Assembly (NCBI RefSeq): GCF_014295035.1
Contig: NZ_CP060404.1
Coordinates: 7,914,501-7,978,500, forward strand
DNA length: 64,000 nt
Direction of reading: 5' to 3'
DNA from: Streptomyces buecherae
GTDB taxonomy: Bacteria > Actinomycetota > Actinomycetes > Streptomycetales > Streptomycetaceae
Below, piece after piece: positions 25,830 to 36,164 of this stretch (its first letter is position 1; each line of letters starts with the position of its first letter). The notes beneath the pieces were generated by a model, which was not told the origin of the DNA, did no database searches, and saw only the letters and a list, made by a program, of their open reading frames with translations. A program made the position numbers and the translations under genes.

Positions 25830-28800
25830 ATGACCAGTCCACTTCTTCGCCGTTCGGGAGCCCCGGCCCTCGTCGGTCGCACCGGCGAACTGCGCGCGCT
25901 GCTCGACGTCGTCAACCACCCTCCCGCGGTCGCCTTCGTCGAGGGAGAGGCCGGGATCGGCAAGACCCGGCTGATCCGGGAGGCGTTGGGGCACCCGTCC
26001 GTACGGGGCCGCCGCGTGCTGCTCGGCACCTGCCAACCGCTGCGCGAGCCCTTCCCCTACGGCCCGTTCTTCGACCTGTTACGGCAACTCGAAGGCCAGT
26101 TGCCACGGGGTCTCAACCCCGTGTGCGGCACGCTGCGGCCCTATCTGCCGGAGTTGGCCGACGCGTTGCCGCCCACGCCGGAGACACTCCACGACCACCA
26201 GGCCCGCCGGCACCGACTCTTCCGCGCCGTGCGCGCGCTCCTCGCCTCGCTGGGTCAGGTCGTCGTGGTCGTGGAGGACCTGCACTGGGCGGACGACGGC
26301 ACCCGTGACCTGGTCGGCTTCCTCGTCGAGGACCCACCCGCCGAAGTGGCGATGGTGCTCAGCTACCGCCGCGAGGACCTCGCGAACGTCGGGTTGCAAC
26401 TAGGCCGCGCCTATCGGCACCCGCCCGGCACCACCTCCGCTCTGATCCCGCTCGGACCCCTGGACGTGTCGGCCGTCCGCAGTCTCGCCACCGCCATCAC
26501 CGGCGGCGAGACCGTACCCGCCGACCTCGCCGCCGAACTGCGCGAACGCACCGCCGGCATCCCGTTCGTCCTGGAGGAGGTCGTCCGCGCGCTCGTCGTC
26601 AGCGGTCTGCCGGCGGGCTGGGGCGCACAGCGGGAGACACTCGACGCCCTGGAGGTGCCCAGGCTGCTGCGCGAGGCGATGGTGGACCAGACGACGGGGT
26701 TCTCGGCGCATGCCATGGCCGTGGTGCGTGCGGCGGCCGTGCTCCGCGTCCCCGCCGCCGAGGACCTGATCGCCGCCGTCGCAAGCGCTGAGCCCACTGT
26801 CGCCGAACCCGGTGATCCCCGGTCCTCCGCCAGCGTCGGCCGAGCGGATACGCGCGCAGCCGCACCGAGCGCGCTGCCCGGGCACGCGGCCGGCGGCGGC
26901 GCGTACCCCCGGGCGCCCCGGTCCCCGAGCGGCGTCGACGCGGGCAGGGGGATCAGGGAGGCGCTGCTGGCGGGCGTGCTCCACGACTTCGGGGGTGACC
27001 GCTACGGCTTTCGGCATTCCCTCGCCCAGCAGGCGGCCTACGACGCACTGCCGAGCCTGGACCGGCGCCGACTGCACCGCCGTGTGATGGCCGTGCTCGT
27101 CGACGCCGAACCGCCGCCGCTGAGGCAACTCGCCTACCACGCACGGCAGGTCGGCGACCTCGATGCCTGGTTGCGGTACAGCGAGGCGGCGGTGGACGCC
27201 GCCCGTGAGCTCGGCGACACCGCTGTCGCGGCGGAGATACTTGAGGGGCTGCTGTCCGACCCGCGACTGCGCGGTGACGACCGGGCCAGGTTCGCCGTCC
27301 AGCTCAGCCGGGTCGCGGTGTTGGGCCTCGCCTACCGCAGGGCCGTCGCGCTGTTGCGGGGCATCGTGCGCGACGGCGATCTCCCCGACGTCGTACGCGG
27401 TGAGGTCCGGCTCAACCTCGGGCTGTTGCTCAGAAACCAGGCCGGACAGTACGAGCAGGGTTGGACGGACACCGAGATCGCGGTCCGGGAGCTGCGCGAC
27501 TCACCCGAACTCGCCGCCCGGGCCATGGCCGCGCTGGCCATGGCGAGTTCGGGCGAGCAACCGTACGCCGCCTACCAGCAGTGGATCGCCCGTGCCGAGG
27601 GGCTCCTCACGGACCAGTCGGACCCGGCCCTGCGGCTGGCCGTACGGGGCAACCACGTCGTCCTGCGCATGATGGCGGGCGATCCCACGGTCTGGGCCGA
27701 GGCTGAGGAGATGATGGGCACCGGGCGGACCCCCGAAGAGTGCCTACAGCTCGCCCGGCTGTCCGGCAACCTGGCCGAGGCCACCACCTGGCTCGGCCAC
27801 TACGCGGCGGCGCAGCGGTTCCGGCGCGCGGGAGAGCGGCTCGCCGCCGAGTGCGGCTCACCCTGGCTCCAGGGGATCATCGACGGCACCTCGCTGCGGC
27901 TGGAATGGGGCCTGGGCAACTGGCATGACCTGGCCACGCGTGCGCGCCAGGTGCTCGACATGGTGCAGGGCGTGTCCGGCACCGCGGCCGACGCGTACCT
28001 GGTCCTCGGGCTGCTCGCCATCGCGCGCGGTGAGTGGGACGAGGCCACCGACGCACTCGAAGCCGCCGCCCTCGGTGACCCGGTCAACGCCCGGGCCCCC
28101 GTCCTGGCCGCCGCCGCGGGGGCGATGATCCGGGTGTGGATGGCCCGCGGCGAGATGGGGGCGGCCCGGGCGGAGGCGGAACGGGCCGTCGCCAGGGTCC
28201 GACGCAAGGGGATGTGGGTCTGGGGCGCGGACCTCATGCCGACGGCGGTCGCCGTGCTCGTACGGCACGGACGGGTGTCGGAGGCGGATGCCCTGGTCGC
28301 GGAGTACGCCGCGGGCATCGCCGGCTGCGACGCGCCGCTGGCCGCCGCCGCACTGGAGGCATGCCGGGGCGCGGTGGCGTACGCACAGGGCCGCCTGGCC
28401 GAGGCCATCGCGGCCTACGAGGCGGCGAGCGCTCGCTACGCGGCGTTGCCCAGACCGTATTCGGCGGCCCGCACCGCTGAGGCCGCCTTGCGCTGCCGCC
28501 TCGCTACGGGTGGCCTTGGCGGCAAGGCCGGCCTGGCCGGTACGGCAGGGCGCGGCGGTGCCGGCCGCGCGGGAGACACCTCCGGGGCGCGGGTCGCGAG
28601 GGAACTGACCGAACTCGCCGAGCGCTTTGCCGCACTGGGCGCAACGCGGGACGCGGCCCGGTGCCGTCGGGTGCTACGTGATAACGGTGTCAGCATCTCT
28701 GCGCGACGCGGTCGACGTGGCTACGGCGACCAACTCACTCCGCGCGAGCGGGAGGTGGCCCGTCTCGTGGCCACGGGGCGCACGAACCGGGAGATCGCCG

Positions 28801-28904
28801 ACGTGCTCTTCCTGTCGCCACGGACGGTCGAGCAGCACGTGGCGAGGGTGCTGCACAAACTCAACCTCACCTCCCGAAGCGAGGTACCCGCAGACGCCTA
28901 CTGA
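25830..28904 (+). CDS. Large LuxR-family (LAL/STAND) regulator
   Basis: A 1024-residue ATP-dependent transcription regulator. The N-terminal AAA/STAND ATPase has Walker A EGEAGIGKTRLI (about residue 38) and Walker B VVVVEDLHWADD (about 141). A polar insert lies near 320-380, then a long TPR-like helical region. The C-terminal LuxR helix-turn-helix (LTPREREVARLVATGRTNRE) starts about residue 968. ATG 25830 with GGAG; the longer frame adds only unlikely residues. Two secreted proteases flank it, one divergent and one convergent, and are plausible targets, though nothing in sequence proves this. Confidence 0.88.
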   Translation: MTSPLLRRSGAPALVGRTGELRALLDVVNHPPAVAFVEGEAGIGKTRLIREALGHPSVRGRRVLLGTCQPLREPFPYGPFFDLLRQLEGQLPRGLNPVCGTLRPYLPELADALPPTPETLHDHQARRHRLFRAVRALLASLGQVVVVVEDLHWADDGTRDLVGFLVEDPPAEVAMVLSYRREDLANVGLQLGRAYRHPPGTTSALIPLGPLDVSAVRSLATAITGGETVPADLAAELRERTAGIPFVLEEVVRALVVSGLPAGWGAQRETLDALEVPRLLREAMVDQTTGFSAHAMAVVRAAAVLRVPAAEDLIAAVASAEPTVAEPGDPRSSASVGRADTRAAAPSALPGHAAGGGAYPRAPRSPSGVDAGRGIREALLAGVLHDFGGDRYGFRHSLAQQAAYDALPSLDRRRLHRRVMAVLVDAEPPPLRQLAYHARQVGDLDAWLRYSEAAVDAARELGDTAVAAEILEGLLSDPRLRGDDRARFAVQLSRVAVLGLAYRRAVALLRGIVRDGDLPDVVRGEVRLNLGLLLRNQAGQYEQGWTDTEIAVRELRDSPELAARAMAALAMASSGEQPYAAYQQWIARAEGLLTDQSDPALRLAVRGNHVVLRMMAGDPTVWAEAEEMMGTGRTPEECLQLARLSGNLAEATTWLGHYAAAQRFRRAGERLAAECGSPWLQGIIDGTSLRLEWGLGNWHDLATRARQVLDMVQGVSGTAADAYLVLGLLAIARGEWDEATDALEAAALGDPVNARAPVLAAAAGAMIRVWMARGEMGAARAEAERAVARVRRKGMWVWGADLMPTAVAVLVRHGRVSEADALVAEYAAGIAGCDAPLAAAALEACRGAVAYAQGRLAEAIAAYEAASARYAALPRPYSAARTAEAALRCRLATGGLGGKAGLAGTAGRGGAGRAGDTSGARVARELTELAERFAALGATRDAARCRRVLRDNGVSISARRGRRGYGDQLTPREREVARLVATGRTNREIADVLFLSPRTVEQHVARVLHKLNLTSRSEVPADAY

Positions 28905-29208
28905 CCGGTCTGGCCTGCCCGGCCTGCCCGGTCCGCCCGGCCTGTGCGGCGAGGTCGTGGGGTGGTTGGCTTCTCAGTCGTCTGTTTCGTCGTCGGGCAT
29001 TGTGGGGTGGGTGCACGGCGGAGTGGGAGTGGTCGGCCCTCGCGCGCCGGCTTGCCGGGCTGTGGCAGTCCGGCCCGGGCCAGGCCGAGTGCGCGTGCGC
29101 ACGTGGTGCCCGCGTCCCGGGGCCTGCGCGAGGGGATGCGCGGTCCTGCGGCAGGATGCCGAGCACATCGACCGGACGGCCGCGGGTCGCGTACGCCGCG
29201 ACGAGCCG

Positions 29209-29234
29209 GTGCGGGGCCCCTGGGGGCCCCGCAC
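29209..29234 (+). terminator. Hairpin between LuxR regulator and S8 protease
   Basis: A perfect 12-bp stem GTGCGGGGCCCC / GGGGCCCCGCAC with a 2-base loop, nearly the same sequence as the hairpin at 24136-24163. Confidence 0.65.
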
Positions 29235-29252
29235 GCTGTGGGTGGTCTCCCT

Positions 29253-29283
29253 CGGAGGCCGGGCGTGGGACGCCCGGCCTCCG
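29253..29283 (-). terminator. Hairpin after S8 protease gene
   Basis: A perfect 14-bp stem (29253-29266 with 29270-29283) and 3-base loop, 109 bases past the protease stop. With the hairpin at 29209 it insulates the two convergent genes; nothing else is seen in 28905-29391. Confidence 0.65.
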
Positions 29284-29391
29284 AAGCGACGAGCGGTAGC
29301 CGTCGTTGTCGGGAGGCTCGGCGGCCGGTGCGGGAAGGCAGTCGGCCGTGGCGGATAGGAGGGTCGGACGGCCTGTTGGGCGGCGGTAGGG

Positions 29392-31200
<1,809 letters not shown>

Positions 31201-31956
31201 CCTGGGTGTGTCTGCCTTTCCGTCTTGGTGGAGCGCGTGTGCGTGGTACTTCGGTGGGACGCCGGCCATACGCGGCGCACAGCCGGCGGCAAGGGACGGA
31301 CAGTCGAGCGCGGGTGGAAGGTGCCGGGGCCCGCTCGTACCGCTCGCCGCGAATGTTGGCGAGCGGGGCCTTCCGCGACGGGAGACGGGCGCGCCCCGGC
31401 TCCGATCGGGCTGCCGCGCCCAGACGGCCAGCCGCCGTGGTGAGGCGCTCGACCGCTCGCACGGTGCGAGCGGGCCCGGTGGGGCGAGAAGGCGGTGCGT
31501 AGCGTCTGCCTGTCCCGCGCCGAGGCTCACGGCCTGGGCGAGGTCGCCGTCGCCGGCGCTCGACCTACCGGTACTGACCATCGCGGACACTGTCGCGGCG
31601 GCGGCAACCCGACACAGCGTCGCCCGCCGCCTGTTCCGTGCCGCTGTCCACCGCCTCCGGTCGGAGGCGTCGTTCGGCCCGATGTGTGGTCGGGCCGAAC
31701 GAGGAGTCCGCCAGCGACGCCGTCGAGGGGTGTGGGAGGTGCGACGGCGCCGGCTGACGGGCCTACCTTGACGGTGTGCGGGGGTCGGTAGCAATCCGTG
31801 TCGCCCTCCGTATCGCGGACAGTCCGGACGTCGACGGTCTGGCAGCCAGCGTGCCCGGTGCCTCGCACGGCTTCCTCGTCGGACCCGCGCAGAATCATCG
31901 GAGGCTGCCCACCGTTGTGATGGGTGCCGCTGTCTGTGCGCGGCGGCGTCGCCCGG
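31201..31956. other. Long intergenic region without gene
   Basis: 756 bases between the S8 protease start and the end of the NB-ARC regulator. Open frames here are overlapping artefacts. It holds a 12-bp inverted repeat (31671-31701) and a smaller hairpin (31654-31667). I could not place a convincing promoter for the protease. Confidence 0.5.
31671..31701 (-). terminator. Strong inverted repeat downstream of NB-ARC regulator
   Basis: A perfect 12-bp stem CGTTCGGCCCGA / TCGGGCCGAACG with a 7-base loop. It is 255 bases past the regulator stop and 470 bases upstream of the protease start, so it could be a terminator or an operator. Confidence 0.45.
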
Positions 31957-34533
31957 TCAGCTCGGCAACAGGGTGTCGAGCACCCGGAGTTCCGTCCTGG
32001 CCTCGGCCTGGCGGAAGCTGCGGTGTTCGGTGAGGGTGGCCAGCGCGGCGCGTACGGCCGTACGGGCTTCCGCGAGCCTGCCGACGTGGCGCAGGACGAT
32101 GCCCAGTTCGAGGTGGGCGGGCCCGCTCCAGGCCGGCATGTCGGAGCTCTCGAAGGCGGCGAGCGCGCTGCGTAGCGGCCCCTCGGCACGCTGCCACTGG
32201 CCGAGCGCCGCGTGGTCGTTGCCGACGTGTTGCGCGGTGGCCGCCTGGTAGAGGGCGAGCAGGTCGGGGCAGAGCCCGGGGATGCCGGCGCGGCAGATCT
32301 CCGCGCCGCGCAGGTGGATGTCCAGGGCCTGCTGGGCTTGCCCCTGTTCGCGCAGGACCTCCCCGAGGACGTTGAGGGTGGTCAGCTCCGCGATCCGGCC
32401 CTCGGGCGTGGCGTTGCGTTGATGGCAGGCCGCCGCCTCACGCAGCCCGGCCACCGCCTCGTCCAGCCGGCCCAGCCGGCGCAGCGCCCCCGCCTCGTAA
32501 CCCAGCGCCCACCCCGTCTGGAGCTGGTCGCCGCTGTCCCGGGCGGCGACGTACGCGGCCCGGGCGGCGGCCAGCGCGGCACGGTGGTCGTAGACACACA
32601 GGTTGTACGCCCAGGCCAGGTAGTTGAGGTGGGTGGCCTCCTCGCGGCCGGAGCCCAGCGCGCGGGCCGCGTCCGCTGCGCGCCGGAAGACCTCCACCCA
32701 CAGCTCCCAGTGTTGGGTGAGGTCGGAGAACCAGTGCATCGCCTCGGCCGCGTCCACCACCGCCCGGTGCCAGCCGGCCTCGGCCGCGTGTCGCAGGGCC
32801 GCGAGCCACTGGGCCCACTCGTCCTCCAGCCAGCGCCGGGCCTCGGCCCGGGTGGCGGGCGTGGTGGCCGGGTCGGGGTCGCCGGTGGTTGGCTCGCCAG
32901 GATCAGCGCCCGGGCCGCCATGGACGTCGGTGGTCTCGTCAGGTGGGGCGGGCCGCCGGGCGTCGAAGTGGAGTCCGGCCGCCGTCGCGCGCGCCAGCAT
33001 CCAGCGCGCGGTCCGGTCCCGGGCGGCCCGCTCCGTGCCGGGCCCGTCCTCGCTGGCCACCAGCTCGGCGGCGAACAGCCGCAGCAGGTCGTGGAATTGG
33101 TAGCGCTCGGCCACGGCGTCGGCCTGGAGCAGGCCACGGTCGGCCAGTTCGTCCAACCCAAGCTCCGCCTCGGGCAGGGACACACCGGCCAGCAGCGCGG
33201 CGGTCTCGGGGCTCACATCCGGCCCGGAGGCCATCGCGGAGCGGCGCAACAGAGTCTGCGAGGCGGGGGAGAGCTGCTCGTAGGACAGCCCGAAGGCGGC
33301 CCGTACCCGCAGGTCACCGGCGTTCAGCAGGTCCAGCCTGCGCTCTTCGCGAGCCAGTTGGGCCACGAGCTTGGCCAGCCGTTCCCGCGGGCGGCCCGCC
33401 AACCGCTGGCCGACGATGCGGATGGCCAGCGGAAGGTGTCCGCACAGGTCCGTCAGATCGCGTGCCGCCTGCGCCTCCCGGCCGACCCGCGCGGAGCCGA
33501 CGACGCGGGTCAGCAGTTCCACGGACTCCTCGCGGCGCAACAGGGGCAGGGCGATCCCATGCACCCCCTCCAACCCGGTCAGGCCGCTCCGGCTGGTGAT
33601 CACGGTCAGCGAGCCGCCGAGGGACGGCAGGAGGGGGCGTACCTGGGCCTCGTGGGCGGCGTTGTCCAGCACCAGGAGCAGCCGCCGGGGCGCGAGCAGC
33701 GAGCGCAGCAACCCCGAGCGGCCCGCCAGGTCGTGGGGGATGGCGTGTTCGGCCACCTCCAGCGCTCGCAACAGCGTGGCCAGCACCTCCCGTGGGTCGG
33801 TCGGCTCCGCGTCCATGCCCCGCAGGTTGACGAAGAGCTGTCCGTCGGTGAAGCGGGGCGCCAGGGTGTGGGCGAGGCGGACGCCGAACGCCGTCTTGCC
33901 AAGCCCGGGTTGGCCCGTGACGACGAGGACGGGCGGGTGGTCCGCCTCCGCCCGGTCGACCAGCGCGCACGCCTCGTCCAGGGCCTGCTCGCGCGCGGTG
34001 AAGTCCCGGGTGTCGCGAGGCAGCGACAGGGCCAGGGCGGCGTGCGGCGAGCTCGCGGGACGTTCCGTGCCGCCCGCCGTGCCCGTGCCGCCCGCCGTGT
34101 TCGGGCCGCCTTCCGGGCCTGTGCCGAGCGCCAGGCTCGCGCCGCCCACGGTGCTTGGACCATCCTCCGGGCCCGGGCCCGTGCCGCCCGGCGTGCTCGC
34201 GTCGGCCGCCGTGCTCGGGCCGGCCGCGCCGGTGGACCCGCCCCCGTGGGGTGGGACGCTCCCGCCGGCGGGATCAGCCGAGGCGCGGAGGCGTCCGGGG
34301 GCCGCGGCGGCCTCCAGGGCGTGGGCCTCGTCGGGGGCGAGGGCCAGCGCGCTGACCAGGGCCTCGACGGTGCGGCGCCGTGGCCCTCGGGTGCGGCCCC
34401 GCTCCAGGTCGGCCAGGGCCCGTACGCTCACGCCCGCCGTGTGGGCGAGCTGCTCCTGGCTGAGACCCGCGCGCCGGCGCAGGTCGCGTAGGAGCCGCCC
34501 GAACGCGCGCGGCGGGGGTGCTGTGCTGCTCAC
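31957..34533 (-). CDS. XRE-HTH NB-ARC TPR regulator (STAND)
   Basis: An 858-residue regulator. The N-terminal Cro/C1 helix-turn-helix (about 8-65; LSQEQLAHTAGVSVRALADL) is followed by a Gly/Thr/Pro-rich linker of about 90 residues. An NB-ARC ATPase has P-loop TGQPGLGKTAF near 207, LLLVLDNAAHE and GLSYEQLSP. TPR repeats run over the last 300 residues. GTG 34533 has AGAGGAAGG upstream. It is divergent from the secreted toxin-like operon at 34983 and is the natural candidate to control it; that is inference from position. Confidence 0.87.
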   Translation of the reverse strand: MSSTAPPPRAFGRLLRDLRRRAGLSQEQLAHTAGVSVRALADLERGRTRGPRRRTVEALVSALALAPDEAHALEAAAAPGRLRASADPAGGSVPPHGGGSTGAAGPSTAADASTPGGTGPGPEDGPSTVGGASLALGTGPEGGPNTAGGTGTAGGTERPASSPHAALALSLPRDTRDFTAREQALDEACALVDRAEADHPPVLVVTGQPGLGKTAFGVRLAHTLAPRFTDGQLFVNLRGMDAEPTDPREVLATLLRALEVAEHAIPHDLAGRSGLLRSLLAPRRLLLVLDNAAHEAQVRPLLPSLGGSLTVITSRSGLTGLEGVHGIALPLLRREESVELLTRVVGSARVGREAQAARDLTDLCGHLPLAIRIVGQRLAGRPRERLAKLVAQLAREERRLDLLNAGDLRVRAAFGLSYEQLSPASQTLLRRSAMASGPDVSPETAALLAGVSLPEAELGLDELADRGLLQADAVAERYQFHDLLRLFAAELVASEDGPGTERAARDRTARWMLARATAAGLHFDARRPAPPDETTDVHGGPGADPGEPTTGDPDPATTPATRAEARRWLEDEWAQWLAALRHAAEAGWHRAVVDAAEAMHWFSDLTQHWELWVEVFRRAADAARALGSGREEATHLNYLAWAYNLCVYDHRAALAAARAAYVAARDSGDQLQTGWALGYEAGALRRLGRLDEAVAGLREAAACHQRNATPEGRIAELTTLNVLGEVLREQGQAQQALDIHLRGAEICRAGIPGLCPDLLALYQAATAQHVGNDHAALGQWQRAEGPLRSALAAFESSDMPAWSGPAHLELGIVLRHVGRLAEARTAVRAALATLTEHRSFRQAEARTELRVLDTLLPS

Positions 34534-34689
34534 GGGGCCGACCTTCCTCTGTGCGTGCCACGGCCGGCACTTCCGGCAGAAGTATCCCTGAACCGCACTT
34601 TTGCCGGTGATTCCGCCTGGTGTCGGGCGTCCCGCCTTGCTGAACTGGGCACCGGGAGATCGTCGGTCCACGGACCCAACGGACCAGTA

Positions 34690-34790
34690 CGCCAGTGCGT
34701 CCGTACGCCGAACACACCGTCACATCGGCACGCCGAGCACATCGGCACGTCCGCTCCGGCACGTCCGCACACCAGCACGTCCGTACGTCG
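34690..34790. repeat. Short degenerate direct repeats
   Basis: GCACGTCCG occurs three times (near 34745, 34759 and 34774), with related GCGTCCGTACG and CACATCGGCACG copies. They lie in the 450-bp divergent gap between the NB-ARC regulator and the secreted operon and could be regulator half-sites. I see no other element in 34534-34982 apart from a 10-codon mini-ORF at 34964. Confidence 0.45.
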
Positions 34791-34982
34791 CCAGGCCCAT
34801 GGCCGGCGCGATCGTGGGGCCGCACCCTACCGAACCCGGTGCGGGTGGCTGGCGCGTACGGGCGGGCGCCGGCGCGCTCCCGTCACAGCTCCGACGGCCG
34901 GCAGGCCCGTTCGGTCCGGCACGGTCACGCGGTCCACAGGGACCGGAGAAAGGCAGGAACGTCATGGGTGGGGGGTTGCGCT

Positions 34983-35549
34983 GTGCGCTTCTCTAGGCGT
35001 GGAACAGACCGCGCGCGGGACGCCGGGAGACGGCGGGGACGTTTCGTACCCGCGGTGTTGGCGGTCGTCTGCTCGGTGGCGGTGACCCTGGGGGCACACA
35101 CCCTGGGCTCCAGCGTGGGTGAGCGTGAGTACCCGGTGCGGCTGGAGAACGCCGGCCCGGCGGGCCAGGGCGCGCGGGAGGGGGAGTTCATGTTGTACGA
35201 GCCCGTCTGGACCACCGCGCACGTCTACCAGAAGGGTCTCAACGACCCGCCCTACGACACGGGACTCGTGGTCTCGTACATCACGCCGCTCGGCCGCAAC
35301 CCCGGCAAGCAGGGTGACTGGGTCGGCATCTACGAGAAGGGCCAGCTCGACAAGGCCCACCGCAAGGACTGGGACTGGGTCTGCCCCAACGAGCACGCGC
35401 GCTGCAAGTCGTTCGGGTCCGCCATCGTGCCCGCCGGGAACGACGGCCTGGAGTCGGGCAAGACGTACACCGTGGCGTACTGGACCGACGACGCCAGCGA
35501 GTCCAGCGGCAGGCCGGCCGTGACCGTCGACTACGTCGTGCCCTGGTAG
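34983..35549 (+). CDS. Secreted DWVGIY-domain protein, first paralogue
   Basis: A 188-residue protein. The Arg-rich N-terminus (RRRGRFVP) leads into one hydrophobic segment (about 22-42), a signal peptide or anchor. The exported domain (about 70-188) has TTAHVYQKG, GDWVGIYEKGQLDKAHRKDW, WVCPNEHARC (a likely disulfide) and a YTVAYW ... VDYVVPW end. It is about 60 percent identical by eye to the next gene. The DWVGIY core in a beta-rich domain recalls SKICH-like beta sandwiches, but I do not recognise a named family. GTG 34983 is chosen because it aligns with the paralogue start. A mini-ORF (ATG 34964, 10 codons, good ribosome site) overlaps it and may couple translation. Confidence 0.75.
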   Translation: MRFSRRGTDRARDAGRRRGRFVPAVLAVVCSVAVTLGAHTLGSSVGEREYPVRLENAGPAGQGAREGEFMLYEPVWTTAHVYQKGLNDPPYDTGLVVSYITPLGRNPGKQGDWVGIYEKGQLDKAHRKDWDWVCPNEHARCKSFGSAIVPAGNDGLESGKTYTVAYWTDDASESSGRPAVTVDYVVPW

Positions 35550-35618
35550 CACACGCCACCGCCGGCCGCACGGCCGACGGTTCACCGCATCCGATTCCCC
35601 AGAAGGAAGCTTCTCACC

Positions 35619-36164
35619 ATGCGTCTGAGTACGCGCGGAGACGGTAGGCGACGCCGCTTCCTGCCCGCCGCCGTCACCGCCCTCTGCTCCGCCCTGGCCG
35701 TCGCGGGGACCCAGTTCCTGCTGCCGGACCGGGCCACCGGCACCAGCGTCCAGCAGTCCCAGCGGATCGGCCTCGCGGCGGGCCCGCACGGCTCCACCCA
35801 CTTCGACATCCTGGACGCGACCTGGACCACCGCCCACATCGACCAGAAGGGCATCCACCTCAACCCCAAGGACACCGGCCTGGTGCTGACCTACCTGACC
35901 CCGGTCGGCCGCAACCCGGGCGAGCGGGGTGACTGGGTCGGCATCTACGAGAAGGGGCGGATCGACAAGGCCCACCGTAAGGACTGGGACTGGGTCTGCC
36001 CCAACGAGCACGCGCGCTGCATGGACTACGGCGCGGCCGTCATCCCGGCCGGCGACGACGGCCTGCTGTCGGCCGCGACCTACACCGTGGCGTACTGGGC
36101 CGGCGGCACCAGCGAAGGCAACGGGACCCCCGCCGCGACCATCGACTACGTGGTGCCGTGGTGA
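35619..36164 (+). CDS. Secreted DWVGIY-domain protein, second paralogue
   Basis: A 181-residue tandem duplicate of the preceding gene. The N-terminus GRRRRFLPAAV could be a Tat-type signal (RRRFL) followed by a hydrophobic core and small residues near 38. Its domain has the same GDWVGIYEKG, KAHRKDWDWVCPNEHARC and C-terminal VDYVVPW-like end (IDYVVPW). The stop codon overlaps the GTG of the toxin-like gene (GTGA), so the two are translationally coupled. A structural or delivery partner of the toxin is plausible; immunity is less likely for an exported protein. Function unknown. Confidence 0.78.
   Translation: MRLSTRGDGRRRRFLPAAVTALCSALAVAGTQFLLPDRATGTSVQQSQRIGLAAGPHGSTHFDILDATWTTAHIDQKGIHLNPKDTGLVLTYLTPVGRNPGERGDWVGIYEKGRIDKAHRKDWDWVCPNEHARCMDYGAAVIPAGDDGLLSAATYTVAYWAGGTSEGNGTPAATIDYVVPW

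Noticed and set aside
34964..34996. ATG with good ribosome site as start of the first DWVGIY gene
   Set aside because: It is in a different frame and stops after 10 codons. The paralogue start aligns with GTG 34983. Kept only as a possible coupling mini-ORF.
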